Program-made: the position numbers and the translations under genes
The notes under the pieces: model-generated
Told to the model about the DNA's origin: nothing
Seen by the model: only the letters and a program-made list of their open reading frames with translations
The model's database searches: none
Assembly: GCA_946122785.1 (NCBI GenBank)
Contig: CAMGYJ010000006.1
Coordinates: forward strand, 46,148,066 to 46,212,065
Source: Linum tenue
Lineage: Eukaryota > Streptophyta > Magnoliopsida > Malpighiales > Linaceae
DNA: 64,000 bases
Reading direction: 5' to 3'
In this document: in pieces, positions 20,948-33,817 of the stretch
How the letters are laid out: each line of letters begins with the position of its first letter
Position numbering within the stretch: the stretch's first letter is position 1

Positions 20948-22451
20948 ATGTCGAAACCCGACCTCAAGCACCCGTTCATCCGGGATCTGAAGAGGGGCCC
21001 CTACCAGGATCGTTTCAAGCAGGTCCTGGCATGCTCGTTTGGGCAGCACCATTGCTGGTCCAAGCGGGAGTTTGAGAAGCTGCACTGTTACGAGCACTTC
21101 GCCGCCATCGTCACCAACAGGCCTTGGCGCCGTCTGCTCTCCATCCGGGAGAAGGTTTACTATGAGCCCGTGTTGGACAGACGGTGCAGCCGTCAAATTC
21201 AGGCTCGGCGGTGCACCCCGGTCTATGAGCTACCACGAGCTGGCCAATTCTCTCGGCCTCGGCCAGGCCGATGGTGAGGACTACGTCACCGAGGTCAGCG
21301 ATCCGGCGGACGTGAACTTCAAGACGCTGTACACCCGCCTTGCTTGGCCAGGCCAGCATCCCTTCTCGGCCGGGAAGACGAAGGCCAGCACCCTGCACCT
21401 CGACAACCGCATTCTCCACCACCTGCTGGCAAAGTCTTACAGCCGATGGTGAGGACTACGTCACCGAGGTCAGCGATCCGGCGGACGTGAACTTCAAGAT
21501 GCTGTACACCCGCCTTGCTTGGCCAGGCCAGCGTCCCTTCTCGGCCGGGAAGACGAAGGCCAGCACCCTGCACCTCGACAACCGCATTCTCCACCACCTG
21601 CTGGCGAAGTCTTACACCCCAGCCTCTGACAGTGGCAGCGCCATCGCCAAGAGGGCCATGTACTTCATCCAGTCCATCCGCCAGCACGACCATCCTCTCC
21701 ACTTGGGTTCTATGGTGGCCAGAACCTTCGAGAAGAGTGTTGCGGAATTGAAAAGCCTCCACTGCACCCCCCCCCCCCATCACCCGCCTGGCCACTACTT
21801 TGGGCTTATACTGCAGGGGTGCACAGATCAGGGGACCACCAGCGTCTTTGGCAGAGAGACGATTCGTCGCCAGCACCTGCTGCGAGAGAACCGCGGCATC
21901 TTGTGGATCAAGGGGTTTCCGGAACCTCAGATCCCAGAGGAGGACCAGCCAGAGGCCCAGCCAGCGGACGAGGAGGATGAGGCTGCTGATCGTGTGGAGC
22001 CCGAGGAGGTGGATGATGTTGCCGCCCCCCGCCCACCACCTTCGAGTACGCGGGTGGCAGCTCCGCTTTCCCCGGGCAGGACTACTTCGCCTACCAGTTC
22101 GAGCAGCTGCGTATCCAGAACTAGCAGATCCTTGACCAGCAGCTCCAGTTCCAGCAGCAGTATGCGGCTCACCAGGCCGAGTACCAGCACAGGATGGCTG
22201 CTTATGATGAGCGCCTGGACATGATGGCGACCCAGCAGGGGGTGACTCTGGCTCATATCGAGCGAGAGAAGGCTCGATCTAGGCGCATGCAGGAGGTCGA
22301 GCAGCACCTGCTCCAGCTGCTGCCGGGCGAGCAGCCAGTCTGGAGGACTCCCTGGGAGGACTCTCCACTTCCACCTCCCTCTGCTGATGGTGATGATGGT
22401 GATGACGCTTTCATGGACGACATCGACCTGGATAACCTTGGCGACGAGTAG
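20948..22451 (+). pseudogene. Env-position ORF of inner element
   Basis: Starts MSKPDLKHPFIRDL. A frame change near 21190 separates it from VKFRLGGAPRSMSYHELANSLGL, the block shared with the outer element and with Athila post-integrase proteins. A 175-bp tandem duplication (21267-21616) shifts the frame again. Next come AIAKRAMYFIQSIRQHDHPLHLG, an acidic Pro/Glu linker (about 21925-22020), another frame change, an in-frame TAG at about 22122, and a Gln-rich coiled-coil-like C-terminus (FQQQYAAHQAEYQHRMAAYDE, then HIEREKARSRRMQEVEQHLLQ) ending in an Asp-rich tail. No convincing transmembrane span is visible in the readable parts, so an envelope role rests on position only. Confidence 0.6.
21267..21616 (+). 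repeat. 175-bp tandem duplication in the env-position ORF
   Basis: Units 21267-21441 and 21442-21616 both start GCCGATGGTGAGGACTAC and end AAGTCTTACA, with only a few substitutions. 175 is not a multiple of three, so the duplication itself breaks the frame. Confidence 0.92.
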
Positions 22452-24195
22452 GCTATACTCGTTGCCCCTCTGAGTGTGTTTTCGTTTTAGACTTTGGTGT
22501 GTTTGCTCCATGTGTGCGGAGCTTGAACTTAGTTTGTCGTTTGTTTTGTTTTCTTTTTCTTTTGTGGATTGTTTATTTTGTGGCGATCTGGGCTACTGAT
22601 CCCTAACGCACAGTGTGCTAGTGTGTTCTTGATGTTCGATTCGTGCAGAACTGTCCATCTTCCCGTTTGTTTCTCGCTGACTGGTCCACTTCCATTCCCC
22701 TGGCAGTATTTCCATCCGGTAACATCGTTCCCCTTATCTCTCCCTCTACTCCATTGAGAGGAATGTCGTGCTTAAGTGTGGGGGGGGGTGCTTTGTATCG
22801 GTTGGAATATATATATGTGTGCTTGGAGCCTAGTCCGCTATCCGAATCTTACGATTTGAGGGCTCCAAGTACTGCTGTTTGATCATATTGGCACTGTGTT
22901 GTGATTGGTGAATTGAATGGTTTTCGGATTGATGCATGACAACTGGATTGTGACTAGGACAGCCTATAATGATGACTGAGACGTGCAGTAGAAGTGTGTA
23001 GGGGTTCAGTTTTTCAATTGTTTGCTTACCAACTGTGACTTGGATTGATCACTTGTTCTTGACAGTCGTTTATGCACCTAGTTCAGGGAATCAGAATGTG
23101 AGATAGAGCATATAGGTAGCCATGTGAGATTTGAGCCTGCTCGTTTCTTTCTTGTGCGATAGATCCCTCTTCCATGATGTGTAGCATTCACGTTGTCACT
23201 AGCTAAGATGATGGGGGCATAGGATTAGCCCACGACCAAATTGACTATCCTGATGTGTCATATCCCCTAGTCAGCCCCTTTGAGCCGTGTGTTATCCGTC
23301 CTTTTGGTCTGCAATGAAAAATCACCCTTTTGCATCTTTTAGAAGGATCCACAGAGTGGTTTTTACATGTTTTCAGCTGTTTCTGCTAAATTTAATGTGA
23401 GGGTTGGAGGTAGTGCTTAAAAGTTGGGCATGTGTTTGAAATATGTGCAGAAGTGGTGGTTCTCTTAAGTAATGAAAAGGAAATGAAAGAAAAAAACAAG
23501 AAAAAATGAAAGCAAAAAGAGAGCCACTACCAAAAATCTGAATAATGCCTAGTAAGTAGTGTTTCTTAGCAGTCTGGCTTGGAAATGCTGACATTTATAT
23601 AACCTCCTTCGCTCTTGTGCTCTTGAGATATTGAGTAATGCAGAATGGCAGGAAGGAAATACTGGTTTGTTTGACTGTGATTGTGTGGGTTTGGAAATGT
23701 GGAACCTTGTGCTATGAATACTTCCACCACCTAAAAGGCATTTTCCCCATGTCCAAGACCCTAGCCAGTCATTTGAACCTGTGTCTAAGACCTCCGGATT
23801 AGTTAGTGGTGACACCCCATATGTGAACTCTAGCATTTAGAGGCTGCCATCATGGTGAAGAGATGTTAAGGATTGAGAGAATAAGCATGCGCATTTTTCG
23901 CATCAAATTGTCCTGGCCCCACTGGTCGAGAGTGAGTGATTCATTTTCATATTCTATATACTCTTGTACCCGGTGAGGACCTAGATTGCTCGGTCTCTAT
24001 TCTGATGTCTTGAGTTGGATGCATGAGGTGACTGTTTTGAGTAAGTGGTTGAGTCAAGTCTAGGTTGGTTGGTTAACAGAAGGGAGACTCTTCCTTTACT
24101 CGATTTTGCTACACTCGAATGTCCTTTGTGGTGGTTGTCCAGGTTGCTATTGAAGTTGTTCATGTGTTGGTTTGCTTGGGGACAAGCAAACGGTT
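22452..24195 (+). other. Inner element 3' non-coding region
   Basis: No sense ORF of note. Holds a PPT-like G-run AAGTGTGGGGGGGGG (22774-22788). Several segments match the outer element's 3' region (for example 23150-23290 with 25735-25900, and 23720-23846 with 26515-26650). Long 3' untranslated stretches of this kind are usual in Athila/Tat elements. Confidence 0.7.
23720..23846 (+). other. Conserved 3' non-coding block, inner copy
   Basis: Shares long identical runs with 26515-26650, including TTTTCCCCATGTCCAAG, GCCAGTCAT, TAAGACCTCC and AACTCTAGCATTTAGAGG. The antisense frame (from 23836 downward) is open in both copies, but most codon differences between the copies change the amino acid, arguing for nucleotide-level and not protein-level constraint. 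Confidence 0.6.
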
Positions 24196-24210
24196 AAGTG
24201 TGGGGGAGTT
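24196..24210 (+). promoter_or_regulatory. Polypurine tract of inner element
   Basis: AAGTGTGGGGGAGTT directly precedes the right LTR (TGATAGACC). Confidence 0.85.
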
Positions 24211-25566
24211 TGATAGACCGTTAATTACACATGTTTTTACCCCTATTCTTACACCGTTTGAGATGTGGTTTCTCGTGTTTTAGGCCGATTTCAAGCTAGG
24301 TTGTGCTTGTTTGTGATATTTCAGGTCCTAATACGTGAATGGAGGCTTGGGAGCGAGTTTGGGGGCGATTGGACGAAGATCAGATCAGACGCGTGGCGAG
24401 GTGCTGAGGAAGCCACACGGGCATTCCAGGAACCCACACGGCCGTGCAAGTCATGCTCGTGGCCGTGTGGTTTGTGCCGAGAGCAAACACGGGCAGGGTG
24501 GAATTTCCACACGGCCGTGTGACCCTGGCCATGTGGGAAGCCTGAAGTTCGATTAATTGAGACGCGACGTTTTGGAGGCCACACGGGCAACTGGGTGGGC
24601 CACACGGCCGTGTGGCCTGCCCGTGTGAGTCGGGAAATCTTGGTTTTTACCCAATTCCGAGCCACAAGTGAGAGGATTGATTTTCTGGAGCAAAAACAGA
24701 GCCCTAGAGAGAGAAAGTGCGAAGAACTCATCCTAAGAGTGGTTTTGGAGCTGGGTTTCATCAAATCAAGCTTGGAGATCATCATAGGAGTGATAATCAT
24801 CATCCCACAGCAGATTCTTCCCATTGTTATGAGTATGACTGCTTTGTATCCTGTTTTCCCCTCTCTCTTTATGGAGTAGAACCTTTCTCTCACTTGGGTA
24901 TGAAGAACCCTAGTTCCATGTGTTAGGGATTTGATTGTAATGAATTGGGATGATTATACTGTTTGGTTTTAATCGAATGATGCATGATTCATTGAATTGA
25001 TTGAAGTCTGATCAGCTTTTCTTGATTTCTGCTGCAACCTGAGATAGATAGAATCTGATTAGGTTGTTAGAGCTACATCATCCGGTAGTAGGAGATTGGC
25101 TATACGAGAGTTAGTCAGTTTACTGCTTTGTACTGGAATCCAATTCCAGTAGTGGAGTTCTGTGTTCATAGCCTCAGCTTTGTATCCCGGTGAAGACTAG
25201 TCGTCTGCCGGGTAGTTAGACTGAGAGGGCTTGGTCAGCTTAAGAGATTCCAAGCTACTGTCGGATATTCCGCAGTTTAATTAACAGTAAATCAACCCAG
25301 GGTAATTACAATTGAAACCTAACCAAGGAGCTAGGGGGACTCATTCCCGAGTGACTCTTCCTTGACTTCAGAAAACCGAACCATTTCTTGCTTTTTACTG
25401 CTTTTACTTTAAACAATAATCACTCGACTTAGTCGGCTAGATAATAGATAATCACGGAGTAGGCAGTAGATCTAGACCCCGGGTTGATAATAGAACTTGC
25501 CTGTTACTGCATTTCCGGGCTGCGATTACACTTGGTCGCAGTTTGATGTTGTGTTTTAGCGTGTCA
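24211..25566 (+). repeat. Right LTR of inner element
   Basis: 1356 bp, direct repeat of 12619-13964 with scattered substitutions and small indels. It carries the same CACACGGCCGTGTG palindromes. Followed by the CCTAT target duplication. Confidence 0.93.
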
Positions 25567-25571
25567 CCTAT

Positions 25572-27092
25572 GATGTTGACTGAGAAGTTCATTAGGATAG
25601 GGGAAGAGTTTAGTTCTCAAAGTGTGCATAAATGAATGAAAGTCTTGACTTGATCACTTGTTATTTACAATTGCCATGCATCGTGTTTGTGAATGGGAAT
25701 AGATGGTTGGGTAACTAGGTAGTCTGTGAGCTTTAAGCCATTCGTTTCTTTCGGTGTGATAGTTCCCTCTTACCACGATGTGTAGCATCACAAGTTATCA
25801 CTAGCAAGTATGATCGAGGCATAGGATTAGTCCACGCCCCAAAAGTTTATTGTCCCGAGATGCATCATTCCTTAGTCAACCACTTTGAGCCGTGTGATTT
25901 CGTGGGTCGTTCTCAGTTTAGGAGCTTTGTTCGTGTGAGCTTAAAGGTGTTAGTAGAACGACCCTCAAATCCTTTCTTCGTTTCCAAACATGAGTCGCCC
26001 GTGTGTCCCGGAACTCTTACCGTTGAGTTTCCACAGAGGTTCTACATAGGAGGTTCATGTATGGTTCTTGCTAGGAGTGCCAAATGGAGTGTAGTGTTGG
26101 AGTAGTTCCCCAAAAAGAGAGCATTGGTTGATAAATGTTAGGTGTCAAGTATTTTACTCTCTAATACCCCCCTCAAAAAAAGAAAAGAAAAAGAGAAACG
26201 GGAAAAAAGAGGTAATAAAATGGGGTAAATAAAGTAGAGAGTGCCACGAAAAACAGATTACATGCTCTAGGAGGGGTTTCTTGGCACCCAAGCCAACGAA
26301 ACCCCCACATTGTTTAGAACTCCTTCACTACCAAACCTTAAAGAACTAGCAAGAGTTGACCGAGGAAGAGTGCTTCAAGGTAGTTCATGATCGGTGATAG
26401 TTGGAAGGGAGAGATAAGGGTTTTGGCCGATGCTAGTGGCCTTTAATTGAAGAGAAGGGTTTTAGTCGAAACCATAGACCCTTCGGGTTTAGGTTGAAGA
26501 TGTAGAACCTCACGTCATGATTGCCACCACCCAAAAAGCCTTTTCCCCATGTCCAAGCCAATCGCCAGTCATCTGAACCCGTGTGTAAGACCTCCAGACG
26601 AGCTAGTGGTGACAACCATCCCATGAACTCTAGCATTTAGAGGTTACCGCCGTGGTATTGAGACAATAGGGCCGAGAGGTTACGACTGTGCACATCTTTT
26701 CCACCAAAAAGGTCTCGACCTCACTGGTCTTGAGAGTGAGCGATTCATTCTTGCTTTGCATGTCATATCATACCCTGGTGAGGACCTTTGTTGCCTTTCC
26801 ATTTTTTCCTCGGACTTGAATTCCATGCATGGTTGGTTGTGGTCGATAAGTGGTTTTTTTGAGACTTTCATTTATCCATGAATAAGTTGAGAACTTTTCG
26901 TTTGCCCGTTTTGGTGGATTTGAATGTTGTTTGTGGTGGATGTCGGTATTGCTTGCAACGGTTCATGTGTTGATTGTCAATAAACATCGAGAATTCCCGC
27001 TTCGTGTCCTTTGAGTTGTCCCCAAAGTATTTGTGTAGGTTGAAATATTACCGTGTGCGTGAAATGTTTTGCTTTGGGACAAGCAAATGTCT
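25572..27092 (+). other. Outer element 3' non-coding region, right part
   Basis: Continues the outer element after the inner insertion. No gene seen; the 81-aa plus frame at 25860 and 67-aa minus frame at 26433 have no recognisable domain. Contains the second copy of the conserved block (26515-26650) and a purine-rich stretch at about 26175-26220. Confidence 0.65.
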
Positions 27093-27105
27093 AAGTGTGG
27101 GGGAG
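27093..27105 (+). promoter_or_regulatory. Polypurine tract of outer element
   Basis: AAGTGTGGGGGAG immediately before the right LTR; identical in its first 13 bases to the inner element's PPT. Confidence 0.85.
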
Positions 27106-28628
27106 TGATTCAGGCCTAATTGCACATATTTTGCCCCCGGTTTGCTTAGATTTTTGTGCCAAATTCACTCATTAGAGGTTGGTTTTACGCGAGGTTCTGC
27201 GTGTTTGAGTGCTTTTCAGGATTTAACAGGTGGAGCCAACCTCAGAGTCGAAGGATTGGCGAAAAGGATCGAAAATCAGGAGAAGAGGTGAAAAACGCAA
27301 GTTCACGGCTAAAGGCAGGAGTTCACGGTCGTGCAAGACCGTGAAGAAGTGGAGTTGACCATGAAGCGGAAGGCGTCCAGAGCCAAGTTGAAGGTTACTG
27401 ACGCAAGGCTAGTTCACGGTCTCTAAGACCGTGAACACAAGCAGTTGCCCGTGAACTGCCGTGATCGATGCGGAACGTTTTGGCGCAAGGCGTGAGTTCA
27501 CGGACGCGTTTGAGAGTTCACGGTCGTGAACTCAGGCCGTGAACTCAGCTCCTCTCGTGTTTAAAAGCTGAGCTGCAAGGAAAGAGAAGGGAGAGCCACT
27601 TTTTGTGAGAGAAACAGAACCAAGAGAGAAGAAGGAGTTAGGGCTTGGCTTCAAAGGAGGTTTTGGGAAGATTTCCCCAAGGAAATCCCAGCTCAAGGTT
27701 GAAGAAGAGAGGAGGCATCCCCACAAGATTGTTTCCACCTTTTTCTCATTTGTTCTTCCCACTTCTTCCATGGAGTAGTCCTCCTCCCACTTGGGTGTAG
27801 TGAAACCCTAAACCCTACTATCTAGTTTTCTTGTATGTGGTTTGAATGATTGATATTGGGCATTGTCAATTTAATGCTTGAGGTATTTTTCACCATGATT
27901 TCGCATGCTTTTGCTTAGCAACTTAGGGGCTGTGCGTATTTTGTGCTTAGCATCCTAGGGTTGTGCATAATTGTGCTTAACACCCCCTAAGTTTGTGCAT
28001 TTAGGTGCTAGTAACCTAATTTGCCAACTTAGCCTAGTTTAGAGAGGAAAATTCCCCTTTTTAAGGGAGACTCAATCGAGTTGGTTTTCCTTCCGCTTTC
28101 CAAGCCACCTAAACTAGGTTGAGTTAGGGCAATCCTCAATATTGAATTGAACAAGTCGATTAATCGTGGTTAAACCGTTCGACCTTAGAGTTGAGTGAGG
28201 AAGTAAGCCGATTACCGATTGTCTAAACCGAGAGAGTCGAGTGACAAGATCTTTCATCCTCACCTCGGTTTAGCAATCGAGACTGTGATCCCCGACCACA
28301 AATGCTTTTCTCTGCGGTTCACGATTAATGTGCCAAAGGCAATAGTTCCAACCCACGTAGCATGGTAGCGGTTTAGGGGGAAGCGAAACCCAAGTTACTT
28401 TCCCACAAAAGAGTTTTCAAACCAAATTACTTTTTCTTTCTTTCATTTCAATTGGCGAACCTTTAAACCAACGTTTTCTCGCTAGATAATGATTTCAACA
28501 ACCGATGTAGGGGTAGACGGACCAGCCCGGGTCGATATATAGATACTTGCCCTATACTGCACCCGATTAGAGTTTAGAAACTTGGGCTCTAATTGGGGTT
28601 TAATTGTAGTGTAGATTCGTGCGAGTCA
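27106..28628 (+). repeat. Right (3') LTR of outer element
   Basis: 1523 bp, TGATTC...GAGTCA, direct repeat of 3607-5142. Palindromes are retained at 27321-27345 and 27412-27436, with a modified third one around 27513-27545. It carries more substitutions relative to its partner than the inner LTR pair does. Confidence 0.9.
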
Positions 28629-29044
28629 GTTGTTTCCCCTTTCATTTCCATTCACACCATTCAAAATTCCAACCATCCCCCACGTGAATGGATAAAGTTG
28701 AATTTTAAAAATTGTACAAGAATTAGTTGCATCGGGATATGTAGGTTTTCCTTTCAGCCTTCCATAGTGAACATATATCGAGTATACTGACCAATCACTT
28801 GATGTGATATCCTTGAAACCGTCGGTTTTGCTTGTATACTAAGACAACATATGTCACACAACTAACTCTCATATGTTCAACGGTTCTCATTTTTGTGTTC
28901 GTTTTAGCCATGAACCCCGCTTGGTCCCATGAGTGCTTAGAGAACTGGCATTCTTTTATTCTCCTTAAGGCGACTCTACTTCACACTAACATGCAACACA
29001 AGTAACAGATAAGATCATGAATTTGATCACACCACGTGTCAAAC
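28629..29044. other. Non-coding flank
   Basis: No ORF. A ~32-bp segment, GCAACACAAGTAACAGATAAG and what follows, is present at about 28991 and again at about 29069, a small direct duplication leading into repeat copy B. Confidence 0.5.
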
Positions 29045-29515
29045 TTAGTTCTAGTATATGAATTTCTTGCAACACAAGTAACAGATAAGATCATGAAACC
29101 ATGCAAAGACATATGCAATCGTTCTAGCCGAGAGAATGCACTATCTCACCTTAAGAAATCTTATTCCCCTCTAGTATCCAAGGGTTCGAAATGATTACTC
29201 ACACGATATAAACGACATATCTTTCGGACGTAGCAGTACCTCAAACCCCAAAAACTAACGAACACAACGAATCGGCGAGAACCACACTTGACTCCATGTT
29301 TCTTTTGAAAATAATGCAGAAAAAATCAATTTGGATTTGAAAGAGTTTTAGTAAGAAAAAAAAATAAACGTCAATCAAAACTAGAGGGGTTAGGTGCTAT
29401 ATAAATTAGGGGTGCGTACGAAGACAACTCTTCGAGTGGGCGGTTATACCCCAACCATTGCATAGGCTCGGCACATGAAAGTTGGACCAGTTTGGTTACT
29501 CCAACCGACATATTG
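29045..29515 (+). repeat. Unidentified dispersed repeat, copy B
   Basis: Same orientation and recognisably similar to 2975-3490. The identity of the repeat is unknown. Confidence 0.6.
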
Positions 29516-30956
<1,441 letters not shown>

Positions 30957-32389
30957 TAGCATAAGAGTTATGCTAAAGTGCATGACTGTCATTTGTGTGG
31001 CTAAGTCTCATCAAAGGTGGTGGTGGTAATGCTATTAACGAAAAAGATGGAGAGATTATACTTTTAATTTGTTATACCAAAATCAATGACTATGTTTTCT
31101 TCTTATTTTGAATATTATATGGTATCACCATTATTTGGAGTTTCAAACATGTTAATTTGGTAAAAACTAAAATCAATGTGCTAATTGGTAGCTTGAAATT
31201 TTTTCTACCAATATTACTTATAGATAAAAAAAAATATCAGAATAATAAAGGAATAATATAATATTAACGCTTTCGTACAACTTCTAAAAATAGACGCTTT
31301 CACACTCTCGCTCCTGCTTTTGATCCCACTCCACGAATTGATTACTTAAGCCCACTCTCTTAGAACTTTAGAGACAACACCTAATTCATTTATTTAATTT
31401 TTATTTTTTCACGTAAACTGTAGCATAAGAGTTATGCTAAAGTGCATGACTGTCATTTGTTTGGCTAACTCGCAGGCACACGTGGCTAAGTCTCATCAAA
31501 GGTGGTGGTGGTATGCTATTAACGAAAAAGATGGAGAGATTATACTTTTAATTTGTTATACCAAAATCAATGACTATGTTTTCTTCTTATTTTGAATATT
31601 ATATGGTATCACCATTATTTGGAGTTTCAAACATGTTAATTTGGTAAAAACTAAAATCAATGTGCTAATTGGTAGCTTGAAATTTTTTCTACCAACATTA
31701 CTTATAGATAAAAACAAATATCAGAATAATAAAGAAATAATATAATATTAACGCTTTCATACAACTTCTAAAAATAGACGCTTTCACGCTCTCGCTCCTG
31801 CTTTTGATCCTACTCCACGAATTGGTTACCTAAGCCCACTCTCTTAGAATTTTAGAGACAACACCTAATTCATTTATTTATTTTTTATTTTTTCACGTAA
31901 ACTGTAGCATAAGAGTTATGCTAAAGTGCATGACTGTCATTTGTTTGGCTAACTCGCAGGCACACGTGGCTAAGTCTCATCAAAGGTGGTGGTGGTATGC
32001 TATTAACGAAAAAGATGGAGAGATTATACTTTTAATTTGTTATACCAAAATCAATGACTGTGTTTTCTTCTTATTTTGGATATTATATGGTATCACCATT
32101 ATTTGGAGTTTCAAACATGTTAGTTTGGTAAAAACTAAAATCAATGTGTTAATTGATAGCTTGAAATTTTTTCTACCAACATTACTTATAGATAAAAACA
32201 AATATCAGAATAATAAAGAAATAATATAATACTAACGCTTTCATACAACTTCTAAAAATAGACGCTTTCACGCTCTCGCTCCTACTTTTGATCCCACTCC
32301 ACGAATTGGTTACCAAAGCCCACTCTCTTAGAATTTTAGAGACAACACCTAATTCATTTATTTATTTTTTATTTTTTCACGTAAATTTG
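30957..32389 (+). repeat. Three tandem ~0.48-kb repeats
   Basis: Units start at about 30958, 31422 and 31906, each with the small palindrome AGCATAA-GAG-TTATGCT. They end with TTTTTTATTTTTTCACGTAAA. Units 2 and 3 are ~484 bp; unit 1 lacks a ~20-bp segment (TTGGCTAACTCGCAGGCACA). The units are very similar to each other, so the amplification is recent. The 103-aa frame in unit 3 is interrupted in the others and has no known domain. Confidence 0.9.
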
Positions 32390-33217
32390 AGCTTATTCAT
32401 GCCATATTGGCGTTATTATTATTAACGTAAGAGCATTTATTATTTACCCAACCAATACTGTTTATTCATGCAACCTGGTGTTTATTCTTGCATATTGTTA
32501 TTTATTTGCGTGATTGTAAAATCAAATTTTAAACTTTGAAATATATCAAAATGAATGTCATTATGTAGATTATGATCAATGTACTCAAAATCACGGTTTA
32601 AAACTTAAAAAAAGATTTTACGATTCTAGGTCACTAAAATGCTTTTACACAAAATCTCACTTTATATAACTTATGTAGTTAATCCGCTTTAAAACTTAAA
32701 TACTTAAGATTTTAAACTTCTAGATCACCAAAACTTTTCTACGTGAAACTCGCTTGTGACTACATTGATTATGATCAATGCAATACATTTTTACTGATTA
32801 ATTGAGGATCCAAATTTAATTCCATAAAATATAGCCAATGCAAATTATTAGGGAGAAAAGTTTGAATTTCCATTTACGTGAATAAATTATACTCTTACGT
32901 GAATACGTATAATATTACGTGATAAGCACCAAATTGCGTGCATAAACACAAAATGTGTGAATTAGGTGTCTTTAGTTGTTTTGTCACCTTTATAGCGAGG
33001 ATAATTTTTCCTTCTTCTTATGCACTTTACCCAATTGCCCCCTTGCCCTTACACAAATAAAGACGGGCGAGCAAATAACTAATCAATTGGAATCCGCAAA
33101 GCCGTAGTTAAAAAAATTGCTGAGTTACCAAATATATGACTATCTTTGTGTCTAATTACTCTGAAAGTTCATAAAGTTTGATTATGGCCATATTACATGA
33201 TTCATTGAAGGGATCCA
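32390..33217. other. AT-rich non-coding segment
   Basis: No ORF. Contains diverged internal repeats (GATTATGATCAATG twice, about 32567 and 32768) and a cluster of ACGTGAATA words at about 32875-32935. An inverted match to the ACACCTAATTCA words of the tandem units lies at about 32956. Confidence 0.4.
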
Positions 33218-33749
33218 TGTCACGGGCTGGTCACTAAGGACAATAATGCTCCAACAAAATCAATCTTAGGCCGCAGCAGTTCGCGGCCCAGCCTTCACTA
33301 GTTCCTATTGATATTACTTGAATCGGATTATCTGTAGTCGATTGGAAATCACGAGAATCTCGTTGCCCAATCAACGAGTCGAGGTCCAGAGACGAAGTGG
33401 CCGGTTAGGGAGCTCGAGGGAGCAAGGTTCCTCGATAGGGTCCAGGGGAAACGCCCCCATTCTACGGTTTATGTGTTTGTACATGTTTGTGCTTATGTTC
33501 AAGACCTTATATGTAACCTTATTCTTTATCATATTGGATTAGCGTTAGGTTATTTGAGAAGTACTATATACTTCTCATACTAATCTGTAATATGTATCTC
33601 CTCAAGTATAGTGAAGTTGGATCTCTCCTGCCAGTGAACTAATTAATACACGTTCTGTGATTAAACCACATAAATCTATGTGTGCTTCACTTTCTTGCTA
33701 TTGTTGTTTTTTCTTGTATTGTTGATTATCCCGGTCCGTCTACGTGACA
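33218..33749 (+). repeat. 5' LTR of the split Copia element
   Basis: Ends form the inverted repeat TGTCACG (33218) / CGTGACA (33749). The PBS-like AGGTATTAGAGTC follows at 33752-33764, a decayed form of the usual TGGTATCAGAGCC. Confidence 0.65.
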
Positions 33750-33817
33750 ATAGGTATTAGAGTCGTTTGTTGGTGTTCGGATAAGTTTTTTTTTTAAAAT
33801 ACAAGGACGACTTTCAT

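Larger units (their letters stand above)
12619..25566 (+). mobile_element. Complete nested Athila/Tat-type Ty3-gypsy retrotransposon
   Basis: 12.95 kb with LTRs 12619-13964 and 24211-25566 (TGATAGACC...GTGTCA), target duplication CCTAT (12614-12618 and 25567-25571), a tRNA-Asp PBS, gag, protease, RT, RNase H, integrase, an env-position ORF, a long 3' region and a PPT. The LTRs are nearly identical over the stretches I compared, so the insertion is recent relative to the outer element. All coding parts carry stops or frameshifts, so this copy is not autonomous. Confidence 0.93.
3607..28628 (+). mobile_element. Outer Athila/Tat-type Ty3-gypsy element, pol-less, with nested insertions
   Basis: Two related direct LTRs (3607-5142; 27106-28628), both TGATTC...GAGTCA, flank a PBS matching tRNA-Asp, a gag-protease region, an env-position ORF and a PPT (AAGTGTGGGGGAG). 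RT, RNase H and integrase are absent: the gag-protease frame ends at 8009 and is followed directly by the region that comes after integrase in the inner relative. It carries two insertions, about 9851-11612 and 12619-25566. No TSD was detected. The LTRs differ at many more positions than those of the inner element, so it is the older insertion, as nesting requires. Confidence 0.85.

Noticed and set aside
23549..23836. 95-aa antisense ORF with a homologue at 26433-26636
   Set aside because: Codon differences between the two copies are mostly amino-acid-changing while long nucleotide runs are identical, so protein constraint is not supported. Reported as a conserved non-coding block.
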